Shown here one piece after another: positions 44,058 to 51,801 of a DNA stretch of 64,000 nucleotides (its first letter is position 1; the number at the start of each line of letters is the position of its first letter). A program made the position numbers and the translations under genes. The notes beneath the pieces are model-generated. The model saw only the letters and a program-made list of their open reading frames with translations, searched no databases and had not been told where the DNA came from. The stretch lies in the NCBI RefSeq assembly GCF_002005225.1, contig NZ_CP019724.1:7358001-7422000 (forward strand). Reading direction: 5' to 3'. Source of the DNA: Streptomyces pactum. GTDB taxonomy: Bacteria; Actinomycetota; Actinomycetes; Streptomycetales; Streptomycetaceae.

Positions 44058-45269
44058 GTGCGTCCTCCCAGCTCATCAGCGCCCCGCCGGCCCGCGATCC
44101 CGCGCGCGTCCCGGGCCGGCAGATGCCTGCTGGTGGTCAGCGCGAGCATGGGCGCCGGGCACGACACCGTCGCGGCCGAACTGGTCCGCCGGGCCCGGGA
44201 ACGCGGGGACGACGCCCTGATCGTCGACGTCCTCGCGCTGCTGCCGTACGGGCTGGGCGGGGCGCTGCGGCGCTTCTACCGCGGGTCGGTACGCCACTTC
44301 CCCTGGGTGTACGCCGTCCTGTACCGCCTGTTCCTGCGTCCCGGCGCCGGTCGCCGCCCCGGCGGGACACCCCTCGCCCGGCTCGCCGGCGGGCGGCTGC
44401 GCGAGCTGGCCGAGCGCTCGGGCGCGGACGTGGTGGTCCCCGTCTTCCATCTCGGCGCCCAGTTGACCGGCCATCTCCGCGCGCGCGGCCTGCTGCCGGT
44501 GCCCAGCGTCGTCCTCGTGATCGACTTCGCCGTCCACCGGCAGTGGCTGCACCCCGGCAACGACCACCACCTGTGCCTCACGGAGCAGGCGGCGCGCGAG
44601 GTGCGGGAGAGTACCGGCGGGTCCGCGTGGACGTGTGGCCCGGTCGTGGCTCCGGAGTTCCTCGCCGACCCTGCGACCGCCGACACCTCCGCTCCCTCCC
44701 CTCCTGGAGTGGCCGGATGGCGGGAGCTCTTCGACCGGACCGGTCCGGGGCGGCCCGCCGTGGTGCTGTCCGCCGGTGCCTGGGGGGTCGGCACACACCT
44801 GGAGGCCACCGTCCGGATCCTGACGGACCACGGCTTCCTGCCGGTCGTACTCTGCGGGGACAACGAACGGCTGCGCCGTGAGCTGTCCGGCACACCGGAC
44901 GTGGTCCCGCTGGGCTGGGTGACGGACATGCCCGGCCTGCTGCACGCCGCCCGCGCCCTGATCGACAACGCCGCCGGCCAGACCGCCGTTCAGGCGCTCG
45001 CCGCCGGACTGCCGGTCGTGGGATACCGCCCGATACCCGGACACGGCGCCGACGGCGTCCGGCGGATGGCCGCACTGGGCGTGTCCGACCTCGCCGAGGA
45101 CGGGACCGCGCTGCTCGGCGCACTGCGGCGGCTCACCGCCCCCGGCCGGGCCCGCCGGGACCGGATCGCCGCCGGACACGCGCTGTTCACGGACGACGCG
45201 GTGGCCCGGGTGACCGCCCTCGTCGACGCCGAGCGCGCACACCCGGTGAGGCCGAGCGCGCACCCGTGA
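44058..45269 (+). CDS. MGDG-synthase-like glycosyltransferase (GT28-type)
   Basis: 403 residues. N-terminal MGDG-synthase domain: 'LLVVSASMGAGHDTVAAELV', 'LIVDVLALLPYGLGGALRRF', 'VVVPVFHLGAQLTGHLRARG'. C-terminal GT28 donor-binding domain: 'AVVLSAGAWGVGTHLEATVR', 'DMPGLLHAARALIDNAAGQT' and 'AVQALAAGLPVVGYRPIPGH'. Relatives transfer galactose or glucose to diacylglycerol or act like MurG; here the acceptor is unknown, possibly a membrane lipid. GTG 44058 with GGAG immediately upstream is the best in-frame start. Divergent from the SDR gene, with which it may share a lipid-modification role (inference). Confidence 0.88.
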   Translation: MRPPSSSAPRRPAIPRASRAGRCLLVVSASMGAGHDTVAAELVRRARERGDDALIVDVLALLPYGLGGALRRFYRGSVRHFPWVYAVLYRLFLRPGAGRRPGGTPLARLAGGRLRELAERSGADVVVPVFHLGAQLTGHLRARGLLPVPSVVLVIDFAVHRQWLHPGNDHHLCLTEQAAREVRESTGGSAWTCGPVVAPEFLADPATADTSAPSPPGVAGWRELFDRTGPGRPAVVLSAGAWGVGTHLEATVRILTDHGFLPVVLCGDNERLRRELSGTPDVVPLGWVTDMPGLLHAARALIDNAAGQTAVQALAAGLPVVGYRPIPGHGADGVRRMAALGVSDLAEDGTALLGALRRLTAPGRARRDRIAAGHALFTDDAVARVTALVDAERAHPVRPSAHP

Positions 45270-45342
45270 GACCGCGGCCGTTTCCCCGGCCCGGACGCTG
45301 GGCACCCGGCTCGGAGCGTGAACCGGCGAAGGAGGCGACGCC

Positions 45343-45729
45343 GTGCGGCTCGACGAATTCCTGACCCTGGTCCGCGACCGCGGCGAATACCACAGCGAGG
45401 AGGAGGCCGAGCAGGTCAGTACGGCCGTGCTGTGGGTGCTCGCGTCCCGGGTCGGCCCCGAGGAGGCCGCGCGCCTGGCCGCCGGCCTGCCCGCGCCCCT
45501 GGACGACGCGCTCCGCCTGGAACGCGGGCGTCCCGAGTCCTTCGACCGGGAGGAGTTCCTGCGGCGTGTGGCGCGGCAGACCGGCGCCCGGCCGCGCACC
45601 GCGGAATGGGACGCGGGCGCCGTGCTCTCCACCCTGACCGAAGCGGTCCCCGGCGAGCACGTCGACCGTCTCCTGGACCACCTGCCCGCGGACTGCGCCG
45701 ACCTCTTCGGGGGACCGGCACCGCACTGA
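45343..45729 (+). CDS. DUF2267-family protein
   Basis: 128 residues: 'DEFLTLVRDRGEYHSEEEAE', 'ALRLERGRPESFDREEFLRR' and 'LSTLTEAVPGEHVDRLLDHL' match the paired helical repeats of DUF2267. Cytoplasmic, role unknown. GAAGGAGG precedes the GTG by 8 bases. It lies between the glycosyltransferase and DUF1360 genes on the same strand, spaced 73 and 86 bases. Confidence 0.88.
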   Translation: MRLDEFLTLVRDRGEYHSEEEAEQVSTAVLWVLASRVGPEEAARLAAGLPAPLDDALRLERGRPESFDREEFLRRVARQTGARPRTAEWDAGAVLSTLTEAVPGEHVDRLLDHLPADCADLFGGPAPH

Positions 45730-45815
45730 GCGCGGCTTCGCACGCCCGCGTTGGACAGGGCGGGAAGCGGGCACCCGGTCCCGGCCGAAGAGACGGTACC
45801 CGTGAGGAGGCACTG

Positions 45816-46367
45816 ATGACGGACGGCGAGCAGCACCCCGGCGAACGCCACGACGCAGACCATGACGCACGTCCCGACGCACGCCCCGACGCACGTTACG
45901 ACGAAGAGGAGAACGCGCCGCTCGGGGGCTACGCGGCGCTCACGTCGACCTTCGCGGCGAGTGCCGCGATCTTCGCCGCGACCGCGTGGCGCCGGGGGGT
46001 GCGACTGCCCGACACCGTCCCGGCCTGGGACGTGGCACTGCTGGGGGTGGCGACGTTCAAGGCGTCCCGGCTGCTGACCAAAGACAAGGTCACCAGCTTC
46101 CTGCGTGCCCCGTTCACGCGGCGCGAGCGCGAGAGCAACGCCAACGAGGTGATGGACGCGCCGCGCGGCGACGGACTGCGCCGCGCCGTCGGCGACTTGG
46201 TGTCCTGCCCCTTCTGCACCTCCGCCTGGGTGGCCGGCGGGCTCGTCGGCACCTACGCCGTCGCGCCCCGGGCGGCCCGGCTGGTGTGCGCGGGCCTGAG
46301 CGCCGTCGTGGTGTCGGACTGGCTGCAGTACGCGTGGAGTGTGACGGAACAGAAGGCCGAGGAGTGA
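45816..46367 (+). CDS. DUF1360-family membrane protein
   Basis: 183 residues: a charged N-terminal tail with repeated 'DARPDARPDAR', then membrane segments 'LTSTFAASAAIFAATAWRR' and 'LVCAGLSAVVVSDWLQYAW'. Family marks are 'ALLGVATFKASRLLTKDKVT' and 'VGDLVSCPFCTSAWVAGGLV' with the CxxC pair. Known mainly from sporulation and stress-related membrane proteins; function unknown. AGGAGG 5 bases before the ATG. Confidence 0.88.
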   Translation: MTDGEQHPGERHDADHDARPDARPDARYDEEENAPLGGYAALTSTFAASAAIFAATAWRRGVRLPDTVPAWDVALLGVATFKASRLLTKDKVTSFLRAPFTRRERESNANEVMDAPRGDGLRRAVGDLVSCPFCTSAWVAGGLVGTYAVAPRAARLVCAGLSAVVVSDWLQYAWSVTEQKAEE

Positions 46368-46379
46368 CAGCGGGGCGGG

Positions 46380-46500
46380 TCACCGAGGGAGGGGACCACC
46401 GAGGGACGGTGATTGACGAGGGACGGGATGACCCAGGGACGGGGGGCGAGGGACAGGGCTGAGGTTGGGCGAGGGACGGGCTGAGGTTGGGCGAGGGCGG
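46380..46500. repeat. 22-23-bp tandem repeat within a GAGGGACGG-rich stretch
   Basis: Copies 46444-46466 and 46467-46488, then a truncated third; each starts GGGCGAGGGAC and ends GGGCTGAGGTT. The preceding 60 bases hold further degenerate GAGGGACGG motifs. Located between the convergent DUF1360 and DUF5997 genes. Confidence 0.85.
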
Positions 46501-46532
46501 AGCGCGGGCGCGCGAGCGCGCCCGCCCCGTCC

Positions 46533-46940
46533 TCAGTCGCGCTTCGCGCTTTCGGCCCGCTCCGCCTGCTCGGCGTGCAGCTTCTTCACACGGGCCGCCT
46601 CCTTGCGGACGTCGGCCTGGACGGCCTGCTCCCGCTCCAGCCACTCCGGGCGCTCTTGCCTCAGCGCCTCGATCTGCTCCGTGGTGAGCGGTTCCGCGAC
46701 CCCGCCCCGGTGCAGACCCGCGATGGAGACGCCCAGCCTGGCCGCGACCACCGGCCGCGGGTGCGGGCCGTCGCGCCGCAGATCCCGCAGCCACGCGGGC
46801 GGATCGGTCTGAAGCGCGTTGAGCTCGGCGCGCGTGACGACGCCCTCCCGGAACTCGGCGGGTGTGGCCTCGAGGTACACACCCAGCTTCTTCGCCGCGG
46901 TCGCGGGCTTCATGGTCTGGGTGTTCTGGTGCGACGTCAT
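46533..46940 (-). CDS. DUF5997-family protein, probably leaderless mRNA
   Basis: 135 residues: 'MKPATAAKKLGVYLEATPAE', 'FREGVVTRAELNALQTDPPA', 'WLRDLRRDGPHPRPVVAARL' and 'GVSIAGLHRGGVAEPLTTEQ', then a long charged helix ('KEAARVKKLHAEQAERAESA') that may form a coiled coil. The middle resembles a helix-turn-helix, so DNA binding is possible. There is no ribosome site. The hexamer TACCCT lies 7 bases before the ATG (46948-46953), the TANNNT position expected for a leaderless transcript. Divergent from the headless LysR-like gene at 47025; the two probably work together. Confidence 0.83.
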   Translation of the reverse strand: MTSHQNTQTMKPATAAKKLGVYLEATPAEFREGVVTRAELNALQTDPPAWLRDLRRDGPHPRPVVAARLGVSIAGLHRGGVAEPLTTEQIEALRQERPEWLEREQAVQADVRKEAARVKKLHAEQAERAESAKRD

Positions 46941-46998
46941 GGTGTCAAGGGTATCGAGCGTCTGCGCGATCGCCGACCACGCCGGGGGACCGCGGGGT

Positions 46999-47018
46999 CC
47001 GACCACGCCCGGTAACCT
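46999..47018 (+). promoter_or_regulatory. Leaderless promoter -10 for the LysR-effector-like gene and a direct repeat
   Basis: TAACCT at 47013-47018 sits 6 bases before the GTG start, typical of actinobacterial leaderless genes. CCGACCACGCC occurs twice as a direct repeat (46973-46983 and 46999-47009), 26 bases apart, in the 84-base divergent region. Confidence 0.55.
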
Positions 47019-47024
47019 GGCCGG

Positions 47025-47834
47025 GTGACAGGCTCGGAAGAAACCCCCTCGTTCCGGCTCGCGTACGTCCCGGGGGTGACGCCCGACAAATGGGTGCGCA
47101 TCTGGAACGAGCGACTGCCCGACGTCCCGCTGTCCCTGACCCAGGTTCCCGCCGCCGAGGCGGACGAGGTGCTGCTGGGCGGCGACGCCGACGCCGGGCT
47201 GGTGCGGCTGCCCGTCGACCGGACCGTCCTCAGCGCGATCCCCCTCTACACCGAGACCACGGTGGTCGTGATCCCCAAGGATCACCTCGTCACCGCGGCC
47301 GACGAGGTGACCGTCGAGGACCTGGCCGACGAAATCGTGCTGCACCCGCTGGACGACGTCCTCGGCTGGGAACGGCCGCCGGGCAGGCCCGCCCTCGAGC
47401 GTCCGGCCACCACGGTGGACGCCGTCGAGCTGGTGGCGGCCGGGATCGGCGTGCTGCTCGTGCCCTTGTCGCTGGCCCGGCTGCACCACCGCAAGGACCT
47501 CACGCACCGGACGGTCACGGACGCCCCCGAGTCGAGCGTGGCGCTGTCCTGGCCCGAGGACGCGCACACGGACCGGGTGGAGGACTTCATCGGCATCGTC
47601 CGCGGCCGGACCGTCAACAGCACCCGTGGCCGGCAGCCCGCCCAGGCGCCGGCGAAGGGCGGGCGCACCGAAGGGGCCCCCGGGCGGCGCACACCGCCGC
47701 CCGGGAAGCAGACCGGCGGCGCTCGGCGCGGTGCCGGCGGCCCCGTGACCGGCGGCAAGGGCGGCAGCAGGGGCGGCGGCGCCAGGAGCGGCGGCACCAG
47801 AGGTGGCAGGCGCGGCAAGCCCCGCCGCGGCTGA
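47025..47834 (+). CDS. Headless LysR-type effector-binding domain with basic Gly/Arg-rich tail
   Basis: 269 residues. Residues about 8-190 are a type-2 periplasmic-binding fold as in LysR regulators: 'FRLAYVPGVTPDKWVRIWNE', 'DAGLVRLPVDRTVLSAIPLY', 'TTVVVIPKDHLVTAADEVTV', 'AATIVDAVELVAAGIGVLLV'-like 'VDAVELVAAGIGVLLVPLSL'. No helix-turn-helix precedes it. The last ~75 residues are disordered and rich in Gly, Arg and Lys ('GGKGGSRGGGARSGGTRGGR'), like RGG nucleic-acid-binding tails. GTG start with TAACCT 6 bases upstream and no ribosome site, so probably leaderless. It may be a co-regulator with the divergent DUF5997 protein. Confidence 0.83.
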   Translation: MTGSEETPSFRLAYVPGVTPDKWVRIWNERLPDVPLSLTQVPAAEADEVLLGGDADAGLVRLPVDRTVLSAIPLYTETTVVVIPKDHLVTAADEVTVEDLADEIVLHPLDDVLGWERPPGRPALERPATTVDAVELVAAGIGVLLVPLSLARLHHRKDLTHRTVTDAPESSVALSWPEDAHTDRVEDFIGIVRGRTVNSTRGRQPAQAPAKGGRTEGAPGRRTPPPGKQTGGARRGAGGPVTGGKGGSRGGGARSGGTRGGRRGKPRRG

Positions 47835-47862
47835 CGCAGCCGCCGCGCCCCTTGCCGCACCG

Positions 47863-48603
47863 TCAGCGAACCGTCGGGCTCGGTGTCGGCGCCGAGGTGT
47901 TGACCTCCAGCCCCGGCGGCGCGGTGAGGGAGAGCACCGGCTCACCCGGCTGCGGAGCCGGCGGGGTGAGCTGCACCTTGGGCAGGCTCGGTGGGGCCGA
48001 CTGCTGGAAGTTGACCTGGTCGAAGTTGACCAGGCCCGTCTTCTCCAGCACGGTGATGTGGTCGAGCACGGTGTCGTTGGCCTGATCGGCCAACTGCCGC
48101 ACCAGGCTGTTCTTGGTGTTGGCGCGGACCTTGGCGATGACCGGGAAGATCTGGCCGTGAGTGATCCGCATGATGTTGACCGCGGTGGTGTCGAACTGCT
48201 TGCCCGTGGTCCCGTCCACGGTCGACACGAACTGCTGCTGCTGGGGGGACGCCTGGTTGGGCAGGGTGATGCCCAGCTCGGGCGCGATCTTGCGGCAGGT
48301 CGCGTCCAGCCGGGCGTGCCCGACGACCAGGTGCTCGCCGGCCTCCTTCATCTCCGGCGACGAGCCCCGCTCCATGGCCATCAGCCCCAGAGGGTGTTCC
48401 CACAGCCCCGCGGCACGGACCTTCACCACGAAGTCCCGGTCGGCCTCGGTGAGCGGCCCGAACACCGTGTTGGTGATGACACGGTCCTGAGTACTGGCCG
48501 TGTTCCGCACCCCGAGCATGGTCGGGTAGGCGAGCGCGGTGAGGGTGAGGACCAGGGCACCGGCCACGAAGGCGGTCCCTGCCGTGGTGCGCGTGATGCG
48601 CAT
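47863..48603 (-). CDS. DUF4142-family secreted protein
   Basis: 246 residues. N-terminal signal or anchor 'TTAGTAFVAGALVLTLTALA', then the ferritin-like helical DUF4142 domain: 'LTEADRDFVVKVRAAGLWEH', 'SSPEMKEAGEHLVVGHARLD', 'TTAVNIMRITHGQIFPVIAK', 'VLDHITVLEKTGLVNFDQV'. A Pro/Thr-rich tail follows. Acts outside the membrane; function unknown. AGGAGG lies before ATG 48603. It converges on the headless LysR-like gene with 28 bases between. Confidence 0.88.
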   Translation of the reverse strand: MRITRTTAGTAFVAGALVLTLTALAYPTMLGVRNTASTQDRVITNTVFGPLTEADRDFVVKVRAAGLWEHPLGLMAMERGSSPEMKEAGEHLVVGHARLDATCRKIAPELGITLPNQASPQQQQFVSTVDGTTGKQFDTTAVNIMRITHGQIFPVIAKVRANTKNSLVRQLADQANDTVLDHITVLEKTGLVNFDQVNFQQSAPPSLPKVQLTPPAPQPGEPVLSLTAPPGLEVNTSAPTPSPTVR

Positions 48604-48750
48604 CGTGCCTCCTGGGGCAAGACAGGCTCGGACACCAGGAGGTACGGATACGGACGGCCGACCGATCACGTCCCCGGGTAAAAACTTGCTCGCGTCGGCC
48701 CCCTCGTCGCCCCCGTCGACCTCTCGTCGGTCCCTCGGTCCTCGGTCCCT

Positions 48751-48851
48751 CGCTCTCCGTCAGCCTCGCTCTCCGTCAGTTTCACCCTCCCGTCGGTCTC
48801 ACCCTCCCGTCGGTCTCACCCTCCCGTCGGTCTCGTCCTCCCGTCAGTCCG
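48751..48851. repeat. 16-17-bp tandem repeats upstream of the DUF4142 gene
   Basis: ACCCTCCCGTCGGTCTC repeats exactly at 48784-48800, 48801-48817 and 48818-48834, with a diverged copy 48835-48851 running into the GH127 stop. Just before, CGCTCTCCGTCAG repeats at 48751 and 48767 (16-bp period). Confidence 0.9.
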
Positions 48852-51672
48852 CGTAAGACGCCTTCCGCGCGGTCCGCACCACCCGCTCGCCCTCGTCGCC
48901 CCCGAGCAGCCCGGCCTCCACCCACGCGTCCACCGTGGACCGCACGTGCGTCACCAGCGCGCCCTTGCCGCGGAACGGGGCCGCCGCCCAGATCTCGTCG
49001 AGCAGGGTGGTGCCGTCGTCCTTCGCCGGGTTGGCGACGCCCGAGTCGGTGCCGCCGAGGACCACCCGGGGTTCCGAGCGGCGGAAGTAGGCGTGCGTCG
49101 GATCCTCGGTCCCCTCGGCGAACGGCGCCCACTCGGTGCCGTCCAGCGTGTAGTGGAGCGGCTTGCCGGGGACGGGGGTCAGCGTGGGCAGCAGGTCGCC
49201 GGAGAGAGCCGCGTTGCCGTACAGGCCGCACTCCAGGTGACCGGTGGACGGGTCGCGGCCGACCAGGTTGACGGGGCCGTAGAACAGGGCCTGCAGCGAC
49301 GGGTCGTCGAGGGCCCTCTCCACCCGCAGCCGGAAGGGCACCCGGACCCGCACGGTGTCACCCCGGCGCCAGGTCCGGGACACGGTGAAGTAGCTCCCCG
49401 GTGTCGGAGTACCCGGCACCGCGCGCCCGTTGACGGTGACGCGGAACCCCGCCGTGGCCCACGAGGGCACCCGCAGCCGCAGTGCGAAGGACGCGCTGCC
49501 GCCGCCGATGGTGAGGGTGCTGCCCTGCTCCCGGGGATAGTCCGTGGTCTGGGTCACGGTGACGCCGCGCTCGGCCCAGGTCAGGGTGGAGCGGCTGTAG
49601 AGGTTGACGTACAGGGCGCTGCCGTCGGCCGCGGCGAAGTACACCGAGTCCTGGTACTTGGTGGCGCTCTCCATTCCGGTGCCCTCGCAGCACGTCGTGC
49701 CCTGCTTGGGCGTGTAGTCGCGCACATGCCCGGGCGTCAGCCCGATGAAGTAGGTGACGAGCGGCTTCTCCGCGTCCGGTTCGTCCTGCTTGGAGCCGAG
49801 TACCTGGTTGTACAGGGCCCGCTCGTAGTAGTCCATGTACGCCGGGTCCTGGTCGTGGAAGAACAGCGTCCGGCTCAGCTTGAGCATGTTGTACGCGCAG
49901 CAGGTCTCGGCCGTGGTGGCACCGATCGTGCCCGCGATCACGTCCCGCGCCTTCCAGAACTCCCCGGCGCTGGTGCCGCCGATGGCGTACATGCGGTGCG
50001 GTACGACCATGCCCCAGAAGTTCCTGGCCGCGGTGAGGTAGCGCTCCTCGCCCGTCTCGTCGTACAGCCGCACCAGACCGGTGAAGATCGGTATGTGCTG
50101 GTTGGCGTGCAGACCGTCGAGGACGTCGGTGTTCTCGGCGCAGGCGTCGATCAGCCGGTCGAGGTCGAACAGGCGGGCCAGCGCGAGGTGTTCCGCCGCG
50201 CCGGTGACCGCGTGCAGATCGCAGATCGCCTCGACGATGCCGCCGAACTCACCACTGGAGAAGATGCCCCACATCCGCTGCAGGGTGGCCGAGGGCAGAG
50301 CGGACAGCCGCGCGTACATCCAGTCGCACACGCCGGACGCGAGATCCAGCGCCCGTTGGTCACCGGTGGCCAGGTGGGCGTCCAGCAGGCCCCGGAGGAT
50401 CTTGTGCGCGGTGTAGTAAGGCGCCCAGACCTTGGTGTAGTCGCTGCCGGTCATCGACTCGAGCTGGATGAACTGCGTCTCCGGGTACGCCGCGAGGAAC
50501 CCGGGATGGCTGGGCCCGCCCCACGTGCGGCGCAGAGTGGCCGTCAGCCCCCGGCCGGAGGCGTCGGCGAACGTTTTGCCGTCGGTCTCCTCGAAGGCGT
50601 ACGACGCCAGATCGCCCCGGCCGGCCGGTGATCCGGCGGCGCGGCGGTCCCGCAGCGCGCCGATCTCGGTGGCGCTCAGGGCGCGCGACCAGACGTCGAA
50701 CTCCTCGAAGGCACCCGCGAAGACGGGGTCGGCCGGGTAGTGCGAGCGGCCGAGCCAGTGGTGGGCGAGCGGGCCGAGGGCCGCCGGGGTCAGGGTCATG
50801 GCCGTGTTCCGTGCCACGGCGGTGCCGTCGACGTAGAGGGTGCCGGTGCCGTCCGAGAGCGTCACGGCCAGGTGGCTCCACTCGTCCAGGGGCAGCGCGG
50901 CCGTGCCGTCGAGGCCCTGCTCGCCCGCGGCACCGCTGTCGGTGATGGCGAAGCGCGGCACGCCGTCGGAGTTGCGGGCGGCGAGGTAGAGGTAGCGGTT
51001 GGTGTCGTCGCCGAAGTCGAGGACACGGGCCCAGTCGCCGTCGTGGGTGGGCTTGACCCAGGCGGCCAGCGTGATCTCCGGGGTGTCGCCGAGGACACCG
51101 GCGGGCAGGTCGACGTACTGGTGGGAGCCGCGCACGTTCTCGGCGGCGGCGCCGAAGCGGCCCTGGACGCTCAGCACGGCCGGATCGTGGCGCAGGGCCT
51201 CGCGCACCTCGGTCAGCGCGCCCACCATGGTGCCGATCCGCTCGGCGAAGACCTGTTCGCCGGTGCTGCGATACGCCTGGGACAGCATGGTCAGGAAGTG
51301 GCCGGTGTAGTGACCGCGGAGGTTGCCGTTGGCCTCGCCGTCCAGCCCCTCCCAGCCGCCGGGGGCGACGGCGCCGAGGGTGGAGAGACCGGCGTTGGCG
51401 CGGAAGACCTGGAGCAGCCGGTTCACGTCGTAGCCGCGGGCGTGGTCCAGCATCAGCCGCCGCTTGTCGGCGAAGGCGCCCCGGCCGAGTGTCACCTCCT
51501 CCAGTCCGAAGGGCCGTACGGACCAGGCCACCGGTGCCGCGGGGCCCGCGAGCGCGCCCGGTGCCCGTGGCCCGGCGCCGGGCCGGCCGCTCGCCGCGTA
51601 CGAGACCGCGGGTGTTCCCGCGGCGATCGCCGCGGCCAGCAGAAGGGCCCGCCGGGAGAGGGGCGCTGCCAT
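48844..51672 (-). CDS. Secreted GH127 beta-L-arabinofuranosidase with inserted LamG domain
   Basis: 942 residues. A twin-arginine-type signal 'LSRRALLLAAAIAAG' exports it. GH127 barrel starts at about 45 ('VRPFGLEEVTLGRGAFADKR', 'EANGNLRGHYTGHFLTMLSQ') and resumes at about 389 ('HPGFLAAYPETQFIQLESMT'). Catalytic/zinc motifs 'ETCCAYNMLKLSRTLF' and 'GTTCCEGTGMESATKYQDSV' supply the Glu and cysteines. Between them, about 161-388 form a LamG/concanavalin-like domain ('HQYVDLPAGVLGDTPEITLA', 'AWVKPTHDGDWARVLDFGDD', 'EEFDVWSRALSATEIGALRD'). It would release L-arabinofuranose from plant polymers. The start follows AGGAG. A promoter and paired GTTCGAAA sites lie upstream. Confidence 0.92.
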   Translation of the reverse strand: MAAPLSRRALLLAAAIAAGTPAVSYAASGRPGAGPRAPGALAGPAAPVAWSVRPFGLEEVTLGRGAFADKRRLMLDHARGYDVNRLLQVFRANAGLSTLGAVAPGGWEGLDGEANGNLRGHYTGHFLTMLSQAYRSTGEQVFAERIGTMVGALTEVREALRHDPAVLSVQGRFGAAAENVRGSHQYVDLPAGVLGDTPEITLAAWVKPTHDGDWARVLDFGDDTNRYLYLAARNSDGVPRFAITDSGAAGEQGLDGTAALPLDEWSHLAVTLSDGTGTLYVDGTAVARNTAMTLTPAALGPLAHHWLGRSHYPADPVFAGAFEEFDVWSRALSATEIGALRDRRAAGSPAGRGDLASYAFEETDGKTFADASGRGLTATLRRTWGGPSHPGFLAAYPETQFIQLESMTGSDYTKVWAPYYTAHKILRGLLDAHLATGDQRALDLASGVCDWMYARLSALPSATLQRMWGIFSSGEFGGIVEAICDLHAVTGAAEHLALARLFDLDRLIDACAENTDVLDGLHANQHIPIFTGLVRLYDETGEERYLTAARNFWGMVVPHRMYAIGGTSAGEFWKARDVIAGTIGATTAETCCAYNMLKLSRTLFFHDQDPAYMDYYERALYNQVLGSKQDEPDAEKPLVTYFIGLTPGHVRDYTPKQGTTCCEGTGMESATKYQDSVYFAAADGSALYVNLYSRSTLTWAERGVTVTQTTDYPREQGSTLTIGGGSASFALRLRVPSWATAGFRVTVNGRAVPGTPTPGSYFTVSRTWRRGDTVRVRVPFRLRVERALDDPSLQALFYGPVNLVGRDPSTGHLECGLYGNAALSGDLLPTLTPVPGKPLHYTLDGTEWAPFAEGTEDPTHAYFRRSEPRVVLGGTDSGVANPAKDDGTTLLDEIWAAAPFRGKGALVTHVRSTVDAWVEAGLLGGDEGERVVRTARKASYAD

Positions 51673-51684
51673 GTGCTCCTCGTT

Positions 51685-51716
51685 TCTTCGGTGCTTCGTC
51701 TCTTCGGTGCTTCGTC
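51685..51716. repeat. Perfect 16-bp tandem duplication in the GH127 leader
   Basis: TCTTCGGTGCTTCGTC at 51685-51700 and again at 51701-51716, identical, in the presumed 5' untranslated region between operator sites and the start codon. Confidence 0.95.
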
Positions 51717-51717
51717 G

Positions 51718-51783
51718 GTTCGAAATATCGAATGCCGTTCGAAAGGTCGCCCAGAAGATAGGCAAGGGGCACCGGAGCGTCAA
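51718..51783 (-). promoter_or_regulatory. GH127 promoter with two GTTCGAAA operator-like sites
   Basis: On the minus strand TTGACG (51778-51783), a 17-base spacer and TATCTT (51755-51760) form a near-ideal housekeeping promoter. Just downstream, GTTCGAAA occurs twice as a direct repeat (51718-51725 and 51737-51744, 19 bases apart), covering the start of transcription, where a repressor would act. Confidence 0.72.
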
Positions 51784-51801
51784 CGGTACCGACGAGTACG
51801 G

